Assembly: GCA_949287655.1 (NCBI GenBank) | Contig: CASEHD010000010.1 | Location: forward strand, 36,507-100,506 | DNA from: an uncultured Christensenella sp. | GTDB lineage: Bacteria > Bacillota > Clostridia > Christensenellales > UBA3700 | DNA: 64,000 bases | Direction: 5' to 3' | Part shown: one piece after another, positions 54,136 through 63,582 of the stretch | Layout: every line of letters starts with the position of its first letter | Position numbering within the stretch: position 1 is the first letter of the stretch | Program-made: the position numbers and the translations under genes | Notes under the pieces: generated by a model | The model's database searches: none | Told to the model about the DNA's origin: nothing | What the model saw: only the letters and a program-made list of their open reading frames with translations

Positions 54136-57100
54136 TTAAGCCTTCTTGACGACGAGGGTGACTTTCTCGCCGTTGATATCCCACTCTTTGGTATAGCCTT
54201 CGAACAGTCCGTTGACCATCTTGTCGCAAAGCACGTCGCTTCTTATGCTCTTGTCGCTTTCGAGCACTCTCGCGCTGTCGCCGTCCGCTTTATAGCCGAC
54301 TTCTATATGATCGACGACCTCAAAGCCGGCTTCCTTTCTCATCGTCTGCAACTTTGAAACCAGCTCTCTCGCGATGCCCTCGTCTATGAGCGCGGGGGTA
54401 AGGGTCGTATCTATGACGACCGTCATGCCGTTTTCGCTCTCTACGCTGTAACCGCTCTTGTTGACCGGGTTGATAAGCAGGTCGTCTTCAGAAAGCTCGA
54501 TCGTCGCGCCGTCCGCTTCAAACGAATATATCTTGCCCGCCTTTACGCGCTCTACGATCTCGACCGCGTTGTCGCAGGTCGCGAGGTAATTCTTTATCGC
54601 GTTAAGGTGCTTACCGTACCTGGGACCGAGGGTCTTGAGCTGCGGTTTGAGTTCGTAGGTAATAAACTTACCGCTGTCCTTTTCAAGCATTACCTCTTTT
54701 ACGTTGATCTCGTCCGCGATATACGCGACGACGGATTTGTCGCTAAGAGTCTTATCTGTGATGACGTACAGCTTTGAAAGCGGCTGTCTGTTCTTTATAT
54801 TGACCTTGTTGCGGCATGCTCTGCCGAGAGCGACCGCGTGCAGTACGAGGTCCATATCGCTTTCTAGCGCCTTGTCTTCCGCGCTTTCGTCCGCAGCGGG
54901 GAAATCGCAGAGGTGTACGCTTTCGGGCGCGTCTTTATAGAACGTGCGCACTAAGTTCTGATATATGCACTCGCTCATGAACGGGACGAACGGTGCGAGA
55001 AGCTTGCTCATCGTGACGAGGATATGATACAGCGTCGTATAAGCCGCCGCCTTGTCGTCCGTCATATCGCTGCCCCAGAAACGCTCGCGGCTTCTTCTGA
55101 CATACCAGTTGGACAGGTTGTCGGTGAACTCTTCAATCGCCCTTGCGGATTCCGTTATCTTGTATTTATCGAGGTTGTCGTCGACTGTCGCGATAAGGGT
55201 GTTCAGGTTGGACAGCGCCCATCTGTCTATCTGAGACAGCTTGCATTTTTTAAGGTCGTAGTTGCGCGGGTCGTACTTGTCGATCTCCGCATACAGCACA
55301 AAGAAGGAATAGGTGTTCCACAGCGTACCCATGAATTTGCGCTGAGCTTCGGAAACGTTTTCCGCGCTGAAACGCGACGGGAGCCACGGAGCGGACGAAG
55401 AATAGAAATACCATCTCACCGCGTCTGCGCCCTGCTTGTCCAGCACGCTCCACGGGTCGACGACGTTGCCCTTATGCTTTGACATCTTTATGCCGTTCTT
55501 GTCGTTGACGTGCCCCAGGACTATGCAGTTCCTGAACGGAGCGCGGTCGAAGATAAGCGTCGATACCGCGAGAAGCGTATAGAACCAGCCTCTGGTCTGG
55601 TCGACAGCCTCTGATATAAAGTCCGCGGGGAATTGTCTGTCGAATATCTCCTTGTTTTCAAACGGATAATGCCACTGCGCGAACGGCATACTGCCGCTGT
55701 CGTACCAGCAGTCCATGACCTCGGGCGTGCGCTTCATCGTGCCGCCGCACTTCTTGCACTTGAAGGTTATCGGGTCAAGATAGGGCTTATGCAATTCGAT
55801 ATCTCCTTCTATGCCGGCGAGCTCTTTCAGCTCCGCCTTACTGCCGACCACGTGCATTTCGCCGCAGTCTTCGCATATCCATATCGGGAGCGGGGTGCCC
55901 CAGTATCTTTCGCGGGAGATACCCCAGTCGATGACGTTTTCAAGGAAGTTGCCCATACGTCCGGTGCCGATCGTCGGCGGCATCCAGTTGACGGTAGCGT
56001 TGTTTTTGAGCAGCCTGTCTCTGACCTCCGTCATTTTTATGAACCAGCTGCTTCTCGCATAGTAAAGAAGCGGAGTGTCGCAACGCCAGCAATACGGATA
56101 GCTGTGTTCGAACATAAGCTCTTTGAAAAGAAGACCCTTTTCCTTGAGCTTTTCTATGACGAGCTTATCGCCGTCCTTTACGAAAATACCGGCGAGGTCG
56201 CCCGTCTCGGAGGTAAACTTGCCTCTGTCGTCGACCATCTGCACAAAAGGCAGATCGTAATTCCTGCCTACGTTCGCGTCGTCTTCACCGAACGCGGGCG
56301 CGATATGAACGACGCCGCTGCCGTCGGTAAGCGTTACGTAGTTGTCGCAGGTGACGTAAAACGCCTTTTTGTTTCCCTTATAAAAATCGAAAAGCGGGAT
56401 ATATTCTTCCCTTTCGTAGTCCTTGCCCTTTCTGGTTTCGAGAACTTCGTATTTTTCGAAAAGAGAAGGAGCGAGCGCCGCCGCAAGCACGTAGATCTCA
56501 CCGTCTTGCGCCTTTATCTTAACATAATCCTCGACGGGATTCATACACAGCGCGACGTTGGACGGAAGAGTCCACGGAGTCGTCGTCCACGCGAGGAAAC
56601 AGCCGTCGGAATTCTTTATCTTGAACTTTACGAATATAGACTTTTCCTTGACCGTCTTATAGCCCTGCGCGACTTCGTGAGAAGAAAGCGCCGTACCGCA
56701 GCGGGGGCAATAAGGAACGATCTTGTGCCCCTTGTAAAGCAGACCCGCCTCTGCAATCTTTTTGAGCGCCCACCATTCGGATTCGATATAGTTGTCCTCA
56801 TAGGTGATATAAGGATGATCCATATCCACCCAGTAACCGACGCGCTCAGACATTCTCTCCCACTCGCCCTTATATTTCCAGACGCTCTCCTTGCATTTCT
56901 TGATAAAGGGCTCTATGCCGTATTTCTCGATGTCCTGTTTGCCGTCCATATTCAGCGACTTTTCGACCTCGAGCTCTACGGGGAGACCGTGCGTATCCCA
57001 GCCGGCTTTACGCAGCACGTAGTAACCTTTCATCGTCTTGTAGCGCGGAATGATATCCTTCATTACGCGGGTCAGAATATGACCGATATGCGGCTTGCCG

Positions 57101-57252
57101 TTAGCGGTCGGCGGTCCGTCGTAGAACGAAAACGAAGGCTTGCCTTCGCTCTGCTTCACGCTCTTTTCAAAGATCTTGTTTTCTTTCCAGAAATCGAGGA
57201 CCTCTTTTTCTCTTGAACAGAAATCAAGGCTCGAACTAACTTGTTTATACAT
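54136..57252 (-). CDS. ileS: Isoleucyl-tRNA synthetase
   Basis: A 1038-aa class I synthetase with the HIGH motif in GKPHIGHIL near residue 58, the editing CP1 domain, the KMSKS-type loop KMSKHKGN near residue 600, and a long anticodon-binding C-terminal part. The length and motif context (YGIEPFIKKC, DMDHPYITYEDNYIESEWW) resemble the eukaryote-like IleRS2 type found in many Clostridia, which in other species is less sensitive to mupirocin; this is inference. GGAGG precedes the ATG. Only 24 bp separate it from the upstream gene, so no T-box leader is possible directly upstream. Confidence 0.97.
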   Translation of the reverse strand: MYKQVSSSLDFCSREKEVLDFWKENKIFEKSVKQSEGKPSFSFYDGPPTANGKPHIGHILTRVMKDIIPRYKTMKGYYVLRKAGWDTHGLPVELEVEKSLNMDGKQDIEKYGIEPFIKKCKESVWKYKGEWERMSERVGYWVDMDHPYITYEDNYIESEWWALKKIAEAGLLYKGHKIVPYCPRCGTALSSHEVAQGYKTVKEKSIFVKFKIKNSDGCFLAWTTTPWTLPSNVALCMNPVEDYVKIKAQDGEIYVLAAALAPSLFEKYEVLETRKGKDYEREEYIPLFDFYKGNKKAFYVTCDNYVTLTDGSGVVHIAPAFGEDDANVGRNYDLPFVQMVDDRGKFTSETGDLAGIFVKDGDKLVIEKLKEKGLLFKELMFEHSYPYCWRCDTPLLYYARSSWFIKMTEVRDRLLKNNATVNWMPPTIGTGRMGNFLENVIDWGISRERYWGTPLPIWICEDCGEMHVVGSKAELKELAGIEGDIELHKPYLDPITFKCKKCGGTMKRTPEVMDCWYDSGSMPFAQWHYPFENKEIFDRQFPADFISEAVDQTRGWFYTLLAVSTLIFDRAPFRNCIVLGHVNDKNGIKMSKHKGNVVDPWSVLDKQGADAVRWYFYSSSAPWLPSRFSAENVSEAQRKFMGTLWNTYSFFVLYAEIDKYDPRNYDLKKCKLSQIDRWALSNLNTLIATVDDNLDKYKITESARAIEEFTDNLSNWYVRRSRERFWGSDMTDDKAAAYTTLYHILVTMSKLLAPFVPFMSECIYQNLVRTFYKDAPESVHLCDFPAADESAEDKALESDMDLVLHAVALGRACRNKVNIKNRQPLSKLYVITDKTLSDKSVVAYIADEINVKEVMLEKDSGKFITYELKPQLKTLGPRYGKHLNAIKNYLATCDNAVEIVERVKAGKIYSFEADGATIELSEDDLLINPVNKSGYSVESENGMTVVIDTTLTPALIDEGIARELVSKLQTMRKEAGFEVVDHIEVGYKADGDSARVLESDKSIRSDVLCDKMVNGLFEGYTKEWDINGEKVTLVVKKA

Positions 57253-57276
57253 TTTATCCTCCGTTTACGGAAAATT

Positions 57277-58548
57277 TTATTCCTCTTCTTCGTCGTCCTC
57301 GCGCGGAGAAACGACTACCTCGCACTCGGATATCTTCATATGCTCCGTCTTTTTGACGGTTATCGTAAGGTTTTCAAACTCAATCGAGTCGCCCACCTTG
57401 GGCACGTTGCCCAGTTTCAATACGACGAATCCCGAAAGACCGGTCGCGTCGTATTTTTCGGCGTCGTCTCTTATCTCGAAATAATCGAAAAAATCGATGA
57501 GGTTCACGTCGCCCGCGACGATATATTTGTTTTCATCAACCTTTTTGAACGACTCTACCACCCTGTCGTGCTCGTCCCAGATATCGCCGACCAGCTCTTC
57601 GAGAATATCCTCGAGCGTCACGATACCCATCGTACCGCCGAACTCGTCGACGACTATCGCGATGTGCGTCTTTGCCTTCTGCAGCTTTCTGAGAAGCCCG
57701 GATATCTTTTCAAACGGCGTCGCGTAGATCAGATTGTCCGATATCACGGAGTTTATCGACTTCGCGCCGCTTAAATACGCGTTGTAAAAATCCTTTTCGT
57801 TAAGCACGCCGATTATGTTGTCGATCGTATCCTTGTACACGGGCAGACGGCTGAACCCCGTCTCTTTGAATACACGGATGACAGTATGCATGTCGGTACC
57901 GTGCTTTATCGCTTTTACGTCCACTCTCGGGGTCAGAATGTCGACGACGGTCAGATCGTCGAACTCTATCGCGGAACGGATAAGGTCTCCTTCGTATTCG
58001 TCGATGTTGCCGCCCGTCTGCGCCTCGTCGACTATCGTGATCAGTTCGTCGTCTGTAAAGTTGTCGTCTCCCTTTTTTTTGAAGATCTTGTTTATCAGCT
58101 TCTGCCACACCCCGAACAGCCAGGTCAGCGGGAAAAGGATATAACATGCTATCTGTATCGCAGAAACGGTCATAAGCGCGAAATATTCGGGATCCTTCTT
58201 CGCTATCGTCTTGGGAGAGATCTCGCCGAATATGAGGATGCCCACCGTCATAACAACCGTCGAAACGGTATTTGACACGCTCGGGTTCTCTATCAGAATA
58301 CCGAAAAGTATCGTCGCGAGAGTCGTCGCCGTGATGTTTACGATATTGTTGCCGATAAGAATAGTTGAAATAAAGCGGTCGAAATTGCTTTCCAGCTTCA
58401 TGACCCTGGCGGCGCGCTTGTTTCCGTCCGCCGCGGCGTTTTTCATTTTGATCCTGTTGAGAGAAGAAAACGCCGTCTCCGTAGCCGAAAAGAACGCAGA
58501 CAGCATTATCAGGATAACGATTGCTGTAATTAATAAAGGTACTTCCAT
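57277..58548 (-). CDS. HlyC/CorC (CNNM-type) transporter with CBS domains
   Basis: A 423-aa protein. Residues 1-170 form the DUF21/CNNM membrane domain ([41 protein letters not shown]). Two CBS motifs follow, near residues 200-320 ([33 protein letters not shown] and [19 protein letters not shown], each a separate segment). A C-terminal CorC/transporter-associated domain follows. The family is linked to Mg2+/Co2+ export or homeostasis. It has its own promoter and probably shares the transcript with ileS. Confidence 0.9.
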   Translation of the reverse strand: MEVPLLITAIVILIMLSAFFSATETAFSSLNRIKMKNAAADGNKRAARVMKLESNFDRFISTILIGNNIVNITATTLATILFGILIENPSVSNTVSTVVMTVGILIFGEISPKTIAKKDPEYFALMTVSAIQIACYILFPLTWLFGVWQKLINKIFKKKGDDNFTDDELITIVDEAQTGGNIDEYEGDLIRSAIEFDDLTVVDILTPRVDVKAIKHGTDMHTVIRVFKETGFSRLPVYKDTIDNIIGVLNEKDFYNAYLSGAKSINSVISDNLIYATPFEKISGLLRKLQKAKTHIAIVVDEFGGTMGIVTLEDILEELVGDIWDEHDRVVESFKKVDENKYIVAGDVNLIDFFDYFEIRDDAEKYDATGLSGFVVLKLGNVPKVGDSIEFENLTITVKKTEHMKISECEVVVSPREDDEEEE

Positions 58549-58594
58549 ATATTCCTTAAAGTTTAAAAGGGGCTCCTTAAAAGATTTTTATTAT

Positions 58595-58623
58595 ATTATA
58601 CATAATACGGCGCGCATTGTAAA
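58595..58623 (-). promoter_or_regulatory. Promoter of the CorC-type gene and probably ileS operon
   Basis: TTTACA (58618-58623) and TATAAT (58595-58600) on the minus strand with a 17-bp spacer. Confidence 0.75.
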
Positions 58624-58845
58624 GAAATTTTACGCAAAATATATGGGCGTTATAACGACACGCGTCCGCTTTTTTATATATTCGCGGCACGGTTTCGCTG
58701 AATCGGCGGGTAAAAAGCGCGGATTAAGGATATAGCCTCTGCGATACGGCGGCTTGCCTCTCAAAATACGTCGCCTCCGGTAAAAAGCAGAATAAAACCG
58801 CATCGGCGACCGCGTGCCGTATCTCGTTCACGGCCGCCCGGGCGG

Positions 58846-59082
58846 TCATAAATTTATCTTCGAGTATCCTTCCGGTCGGATCTCGTATATCGTCGCGTCG
58901 CGGGGACAAATCGCCAGCGCGACGCTCTTCGCAAAGCCGCCCGCCCGTACGCTGAGACCGCAGCTTTCCGACAGCGCGCGCGGAGTGTTGACCACTCTGC
59001 CCGAAACGCCGTGCGACCTCAGCGCGGACGCGAACGAAAGGGCTTCAGAGCGGGAGCGGAAGACGACTATTATATCGTTCAT
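58846..59082 (-). CDS. DUF3343-like putative Se/S carrier protein
   Basis: A 78-aa protein with the pattern of DUF3343: an N-terminal strand (IIVVFRSRSEAL), an amphipathic helix, then VVNTPRALSESCGLSVR with a conserved Cys, and a final strand-helix. The family is small and is annotated as a putative Se/S carrier because it co-occurs with selenium and desulfurase genes. It is transcribed away from the cysteine-desulfurase-like gene, with AAAGGAG before the ATG. Confidence 0.72.
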   Translation of the reverse strand: MNDIIVVFRSRSEALSFASALRSHGVSGRVVNTPRALSESCGLSVRAGGFAKSVALAICPRDATIYEIRPEGYSKINL

Positions 59083-59122
59083 ATGCCTTCTCCTTTGTAA
59101 TAAAATGTACTCCGCTCCTAAT

Positions 59123-59134
59123 ACAATATATTGT
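59123..59134. promoter_or_regulatory. 12-bp palindrome between divergent Se/S-type genes
   Basis: ACAATATATTGT is a perfect palindrome located between the DUF3343 start (59082) and the desulfurase-like start (59162). It is a candidate operator for both genes. Confidence 0.45.
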
Positions 59135-59161
59135 CACAACCGACGTAACGTGAGGTGAAAT

Positions 59162-60304
59162 ATGATATATCTCGACAATGCGGCTACTTCAAAATTCAAA
59201 CCAAGGTGTATGTTCGACGCGATGTTCTGCCGTCTCAGCGACAGCGCGAACCCGGGGCGCGGCGGTCATAACGACAGCTTAGACTGCGCTATAATGGTAA
59301 ACGACGCCCGCGCAACGCTGAAAACCCTGTTCGGCGCGGACGACGACTACCACATCGTGTTCACGAGCGGCTGTACCGAAGCGCTCAACCTCGCGATTTT
59401 CGGCTATCTCGCGGATAATATCGGCGGCAACGTCGTTACGACGGTGTTCGAACACAACTCCGTGCTCCGTCCTCTCAACAACCTGCTTCAACGCAACGTT
59501 ATCGACGGGATAAGATACGTATCACCTTCAGACCCGTCTCAATGCGTTAGCGCGGAAGACGTAGCAAAATACGTCGACGGCAACACCCGACTCATCGCAG
59601 TGAACCACGTGTCCAACGTGACCGGGGCGACGGCGGATATCGAGAGGATAGGAGAACTCGCGAATTCAATGAACATACCCCTTCTGGTAGACGGCGCGCA
59701 ATCTCTCGGTCACAAGAGACTGAACGTCGGAAAAAACAAAATATCCATGCTCGCCGCGGCGGGTCACAAGGGGCTTCACGGCAGTCAGGGCGCCGGTTTC
59801 CTTATTTTCAGAAAGGATATGAAAGTGCGTCCCATACGCTTCGGAGGCACCGGTACGTTCAGCGACAGTCTTATCCAGCCGGAGGACGCGCCCGAAGGTC
59901 TCGAAAGCGGCACCATGAACACCGCCGGGGTAATAGGACTTGGCGCGGCGGCGCAATGGACTTACGACAATTTCGACAAGATAAACTCGCATATCGGCTA
60001 TCTCGCGTCGCAGGCGCTTTACGGACTGAGCAAGATAGACGGTATCACCGTATACACAAAGACTCTTTCCGGAGTAATCTCATTCAACGTAAACGGCGTG
60101 GATTCTTCAGAGGTAGCCGACTACCTGAACGACAACGAGATCGCTGTCAGAAACGGTTTGCACTGCGCGCCGCTCGCGCACAGATTTCTGGGCACGGAAA
60201 AACAGGGCACGGTCAGAATGTCTATAGGGTACAACAACAACGCATACCATGTTTCGAGGACCCTCGACGTACTTGAAAAATTCTGTAAATTACCGCGCCC
60301 GTGA
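59162..60304 (+). CDS. Class V aminotransferase, cysteine-desulfurase-like
   Basis: A 380-aa PLP enzyme starting MIYLDNAATS. It has TSGCTEALNLAI, HNSVLRPL, DGAQSLGH and the PLP lysine in AAGHKGLHG near residue 203, and the active-site Cys in RNGLHCAPLAH near residue 340. This resembles the SufS-like EF2568-type subgroup. Such enzymes remove sulfur (or selenium) from cysteine as persulfide. GAGGTGAAAT precedes the ATG. It faces the DUF3343 gene, so a shared sulfur/selenium role is suggested. Confidence 0.88.
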   Translation: MIYLDNAATSKFKPRCMFDAMFCRLSDSANPGRGGHNDSLDCAIMVNDARATLKTLFGADDDYHIVFTSGCTEALNLAIFGYLADNIGGNVVTTVFEHNSVLRPLNNLLQRNVIDGIRYVSPSDPSQCVSAEDVAKYVDGNTRLIAVNHVSNVTGATADIERIGELANSMNIPLLVDGAQSLGHKRLNVGKNKISMLAAAGHKGLHGSQGAGFLIFRKDMKVRPIRFGGTGTFSDSLIQPEDAPEGLESGTMNTAGVIGLGAAAQWTYDNFDKINSHIGYLASQALYGLSKIDGITVYTKTLSGVISFNVNGVDSSEVADYLNDNEIAVRNGLHCAPLAHRFLGTEKQGTVRMSIGYNNNAYHVSRTLDVLEKFCKLPRP

Positions 60305-60308
60305 TTGT

Positions 60309-60614
60309 TTAAAGCATATTATCCCCTCTTAAAACGTGCATTAAGACGTCGAGTCTTTTAAGCTGATCCGGGGTAAGCATACCTTTTACCGAGTTGTAAA
60401 AATTTTCGAGTTTTTCGTCGTCGAGCTCTCCTCTCCGCCTTGCGGCGGCGGCGTTTGAAAACAACTCTTCAAGAAGTCTGTCCGCGCTCATAGCGCCCAA
60501 CTTCCCGACCTTTTCTTCAAGGTCGGAAAAGTCTTCGCCGCGCGCGTTCCCGACGCTTTCGCGAAGATCTGAATATCCTTCGCCGTAGTAAAAACCGCCT
60601 CTGCTTTTTTTCAT
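60309..60614 (-). CDS. Small hypothetical protein
   Basis: The protein is 101 aa from the ATG at 60614 (AGAGGTG, 3-nt spacing before AGTATG); a frame extends 6 codons upstream. It has a Gly/Tyr-rich N-terminus (RGGFYYGEG) and two helices near the C-terminus (LEELFSNAAAARRR, MLTPDQLKRLDVLMHVLR). No family is recognised. It is convergent with the desulfurase-like gene and divergent from the next small gene. Confidence 0.65.
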   Translation of the reverse strand: MKKSRGGFYYGEGYSDLRESVGNARGEDFSDLEEKVGKLGAMSADRLLEELFSNAAAARRRGELDDEKLENFYNSVKGMLTPDQLKRLDVLMHVLRGDNML

Positions 60615-60698
60615 ACTCACCTCTTTTTTCATAATATTCGATAAGATGTTTTTATGTGAAAAGGTTATTATCCGCGCAATCGGGGCATACTTTAAAAT

Positions 60699-60944
60699 AT
60701 GGACTATAAAGACATCTTAAATATTCTCGCCGCCGCAAATCAGACCCCGGACAAAACCTCTCTAATTTCCGCTCTTTCTGCGGGCGGAGATATGAGCGCG
60801 ATTCTTCCGTTTCTTATGGGGTCTGCAGGGAAAAAAGACGCAAACGTCGTCGTAAACGCAGAAAGCAAAGACGTAAAGCTGCCCTCCGACGACGAGATAA
60901 AAGAAGCGCTGTTAAAGCTCAGCGAAACGCAGAACAAAATTTAA
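60699..60944 (+). CDS. Small hypothetical protein
   Basis: An 81-aa ORF starting MDYKDILNILAAANQTPDK, with a Gly/Ser-rich centre and an acidic C-terminal helix (SDDEIKEALLKLSE). There is no clear ribosome site; a CATACT-like -10 lies 7 bp before the ATG, so a leaderless mRNA is possible. It faces the previous small gene (84-bp gap). No family is recognised; coding status is moderate. Confidence 0.55.
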   Translation: MDYKDILNILAAANQTPDKTSLISALSAGGDMSAILPFLMGSAGKKDANVVVNAESKDVKLPSDDEIKEALLKLSETQNKI

Positions 60945-60981
60945 CTTTTAGCAAACGCGCGGCAAGATCGCGCAGAAAAAA

Positions 60982-60999
60982 GCGCCCCTTTCGGAGCGC
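60982..60999. terminator. Terminator at the end of the ABC operon
   Basis: 7-bp stem GCGCTCC/GGGGCGC with a 4-nt loop followed by TTTTTT on the minus strand; the plus side has GTCTTTCTTTT, so it may also end the small gene at 60944. Confidence 0.8.
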
Positions 61000-61019
61000 C
61001 GTCTTTCTTTTCATTACGA

Positions 61020-61724
61020 TCACGAAGCGATTATCGCGGCTTTTATCTCCGTCGCTTTTTCCGCCGCGTATGCGCCGTTCTTTTTCCTTTCGCCGCGCGG
61101 CATATCGAGCGACGTTTCAAAGACTGTTCCGCACGGCGAGCCGCCCAGTACGACTACTCTGTCCGCCAACGCGACGGCTTCTTCAACGCTGTGAGAGACG
61201 ACGACCGCGCACTTGCGGCTGTTTTCGAACAGCTCCAGAAAATATCTTTCCAGAAGATCCGCGGTCGCAATATCCAGCCCTTTGAAAGGCTCGTCGGTGA
61301 TAAGAAGCCCGGACGGGTATGCGAACGCGCGGGCGAGCGATACTCTCGCCGCCTGTCCGCCGCTCAGCGTATGCGGATATCTGTTCTCAAATCCTTCCAG
61401 CCCGACCGCTTTCAGCGCGTCTTTCGCGATGCTTTCGGCTTGCTTTTTGTCCTTATATAAATGCGCTGTCGCGAACGTCACGTTTCCGAGAGCCGTGAGC
61501 GACGGGATAAGCCTGTCCTCCTGAAACATATACGACACCTCGTCCGCGCCGCGTATGGCGCCGCCGTGCGGGACAAGTCCCGCTATGGCGTTTAAAAGAG
61601 TCGTCTTGCCGCAGCCGGACTTTCCCATCACGCAGAGAATCTCCCTGTCGTTGACATTGAGAGAAAAGTCTTTAAACACCGTCTTTTCGCCGTAACTTAC
61701 GCAAAGGTCTTTGATTTCAAGCAT
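61020..61724 (-). CDS. ABC transporter ATP-binding protein (nitrate/sulfonate/taurine type)
   Basis: A 234-aa ATPase with Walker A MGKSGCGKTTLL near residue 36, the Q-loop in YMFQEDRL, the ABC signature LSGGQAARVSLARA and Walker B LLITDEPFKGLD. The last 30 residues are basic. It belongs with the SsuB/TauB-type importer ATPases by length and motifs. It is the last gene of the operon and overlaps the permease gene by 8 bp. Confidence 0.9.
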   Translation of the reverse strand: MLEIKDLCVSYGEKTVFKDFSLNVNDREILCVMGKSGCGKTTLLNAIAGLVPHGGAIRGADEVSYMFQEDRLIPSLTALGNVTFATAHLYKDKKQAESIAKDALKAVGLEGFENRYPHTLSGGQAARVSLARAFAYPSGLLITDEPFKGLDIATADLLERYFLELFENSRKCAVVVSHSVEEAVALADRVVVLGGSPCGTVFETSLDMPRGERKKNGAYAAEKATEIKAAIIAS

Positions 61725-62499
61725 TTTTCCACCTCATGCAAAGCAGCCCGAGCGCGTAAACCGCGATCTCCATGATCGCGCCCAGGATTATCGCGATAAG
61801 CGTCCACGCGATAAGAGTCGGCGTTTCCAGATAAAGGTTGGCAAGCTGCATGTCAACGCCTATACTGTTTTTCGTCTGCGCGAGCACTTCCGCCGCTATC
61901 GTCAGCTTTACGGTAAGCGACAGCGTTGAACGCACCGCCGAAAACACGGTCGGAAGCGCTGATGGTATATACAGCTTAAAAAGCCGCGCCGCAAAAGGCA
62001 CCTTGTACACTTTCGCCATATCGGCAAGCTTTTTGTCCACTCCGGTTATCGCCGAATAAAACGCCGTGTAAAGCAGCGGAAAAATTATCAGCACGGTCAC
62101 GAAAACCGGCGCGATCTGCGTGTTCGTCCACAAGAGACACAGCAGGATAACGCTCATCGTCGGCGTAGAACGCATTATCGCGACTATGGGCGCGAGTATC
62201 TTCGCAAACGGCTTTAAGAACGCCGCGACGACGGAGAGCGCGAGCGCTATCGCGAAACTCATCACAAAACCTCTCAATGCGCGCAAAAGCGTAGCCGCGA
62301 TATCTACGTACGTGGCTTTGTCGCTTAAAAGCGCGCCCAGCCCCTCGAAGGTCTTTCCTATCGACGGGATAAGCAGATCGCTGCCCGTCTTCGCCGCCGT
62401 TATCGCCCACAGCGCAAATACGAGCGCGAGCGAAAAAAGCGGATACAGCGCGGAAACAAGCGCGGTCTTTTGGTTTTGAGTGAGTTTCTTTATCTTCAT
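61717..62499 (-). CDS. ABC transporter permease (nitrate/sulfonate/taurine type)
   Basis: A 260-aa membrane protein with six predicted helices and the inner-membrane-component EAA-like loop around RALRGFVMSFAIALALSVV and the later KVPFAARLFKLYIPSALP. It forms the channel with the ATPase encoded downstream. The substrate class is inferred from the binding protein. It follows the binding-protein gene by 15 bp. Confidence 0.88.
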   Translation of the reverse strand: MKIKKLTQNQKTALVSALYPLFSLALVFALWAITAAKTGSDLLIPSIGKTFEGLGALLSDKATYVDIAATLLRALRGFVMSFAIALALSVVAAFLKPFAKILAPIVAIMRSTPTMSVILLCLLWTNTQIAPVFVTVLIIFPLLYTAFYSAITGVDKKLADMAKVYKVPFAARLFKLYIPSALPTVFSAVRSTLSLTVKLTIAAEVLAQTKNSIGVDMQLANLYLETPTLIAWTLIAIILGAIMEIAVYALGLLCMRWKNA

Positions 62500-62514
62500 T
62501 ACGGTTATGATACC

Positions 62515-63543
62515 TTATTTAGCAGAATAATACAAGCCGTCGCCGGGCAGTTTGCCGCCTATCGGCGTGGGGTTAATTGCATTTATCGCGTTCAGCATCG
62601 CGACGTAATCATTTTTAGCGTCGCTTATCCTGACCAGCTTGCAGTTGCAACGCTCCAAAGTCGTCGAGCTCATAGCGGTATTGAGAGAGGTCTGCGGGTA
62701 TGCCTTTACAAGTATCTCGCTTACTCTGTCGCTGTTTTCAACGATAAAGTCGCCGTTCTTTTGCATTTCGGTCAGCAGTTCTTCCACGAATCCGGGATCG
62801 TTTTCGCATACATCCGCCTTAGCGATAAGCACCGCCTGCGGATAGCCGGCAGTCTCGCTTCCGGTATAGTCTTTCCACAGCTGCTGCAGGTCAAAAAGTT
62901 CTGTCGCGCCGGCGTTTGCGAACGCCTTGCTCGCAGCGGGTTCGGCAATAACGCCGACAGCTTCTTCTCCGCTCTTTTTCGCGTCTACGAGCCGGCTCAT
63001 AACGCCGCTGCCGTCCGCAACGTAGGTGATGACGACCTTGCCGTCCTCAGCCTTTTCGCCCTGCTCGTAAACTATGCCCTCGTTTTTTAAAAGGGTCTGG
63101 AAGATAAAGTCGGGCACGCTGCCCTGTCCTATCGAAAACACTCTCTTTCCCACGAGGTCGGAAAGCGTTTTCACTTCGCTGTTTACGCCCAGCACGTACA
63201 GGTTGCCCTGCGTGACGGTCGCGAGCAGTTTTATATCCTGCCCTTTGTTGTAGAGATTCGCCGCAAGATTGGCGGGCACGATCGCGAAATCGGCGTTGAG
63301 CGCGGCTGTGCTTATCGCGGACGATTGCACGATCTCCACCTTGCCCAGCTTACCGAACGAGCCGTTCTTGTCTATCTCGTCGATGAGGTTTACAGCCGCA
63401 AGCGCGGGCGCGCCGTCGGGCGCGACCATCGTGTAACCGCCGCCCTCTTCAACTTTGTCCTTACAGCCGACAAAGCCTGCGGCTAACGTAACGGCAAGCG
63501 CTGCGCAAAGCGCTGCCGCGAAAAACCTTTTAAACTTTTTCAT
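62515..63543 (-). CDS. ABC substrate-binding lipoprotein (NMT1/SsuA-like)
   Basis: A 342-aa protein with a lipoprotein signal peptide: KKFKRF, a hydrophobic stretch and the lipobox end FVGC with lipidated Cys 27. The mature part contains GAPALAAVNLIDEI and an AIVPANLAANLY-like second lobe, as in NMT1/SsuA/THI5-type binding proteins for small anionic or pyrimidine-like compounds. The ligand (sulfonate, nitrate, thiamine precursor or other) is undetermined. GGAGAGATAT precedes the ATG. Confidence 0.85.
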   Translation of the reverse strand: MKKFKRFFAAALCAALAVTLAAGFVGCKDKVEEGGGYTMVAPDGAPALAAVNLIDEIDKNGSFGKLGKVEIVQSSAISTAALNADFAIVPANLAANLYNKGQDIKLLATVTQGNLYVLGVNSEVKTLSDLVGKRVFSIGQGSVPDFIFQTLLKNEGIVYEQGEKAEDGKVVITYVADGSGVMSRLVDAKKSGEEAVGVIAEPAASKAFANAGATELFDLQQLWKDYTGSETAGYPQAVLIAKADVCENDPGFVEELLTEMQKNGDFIVENSDRVSEILVKAYPQTSLNTAMSSTTLERCNCKLVRISDAKNDYVAMLNAINAINPTPIGGKLPGDGLYYSAK

Positions 63544-63582
63544 ATATCTCTCCTTAAAATTGATATCTTTAATATCTGCCTT

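Noticed and set aside
57253..57276. T-box riboswitch before ileS
   Set aside because: Only 24 bp separate the genes, and they are filled by the ribosome site.
58724..58909. Small minus-strand frame overlapping the DUF3343 gene
   Set aside because: It overlaps the DUF3343 coding region in another frame, lacks a ribosome site and has no recognisable content.
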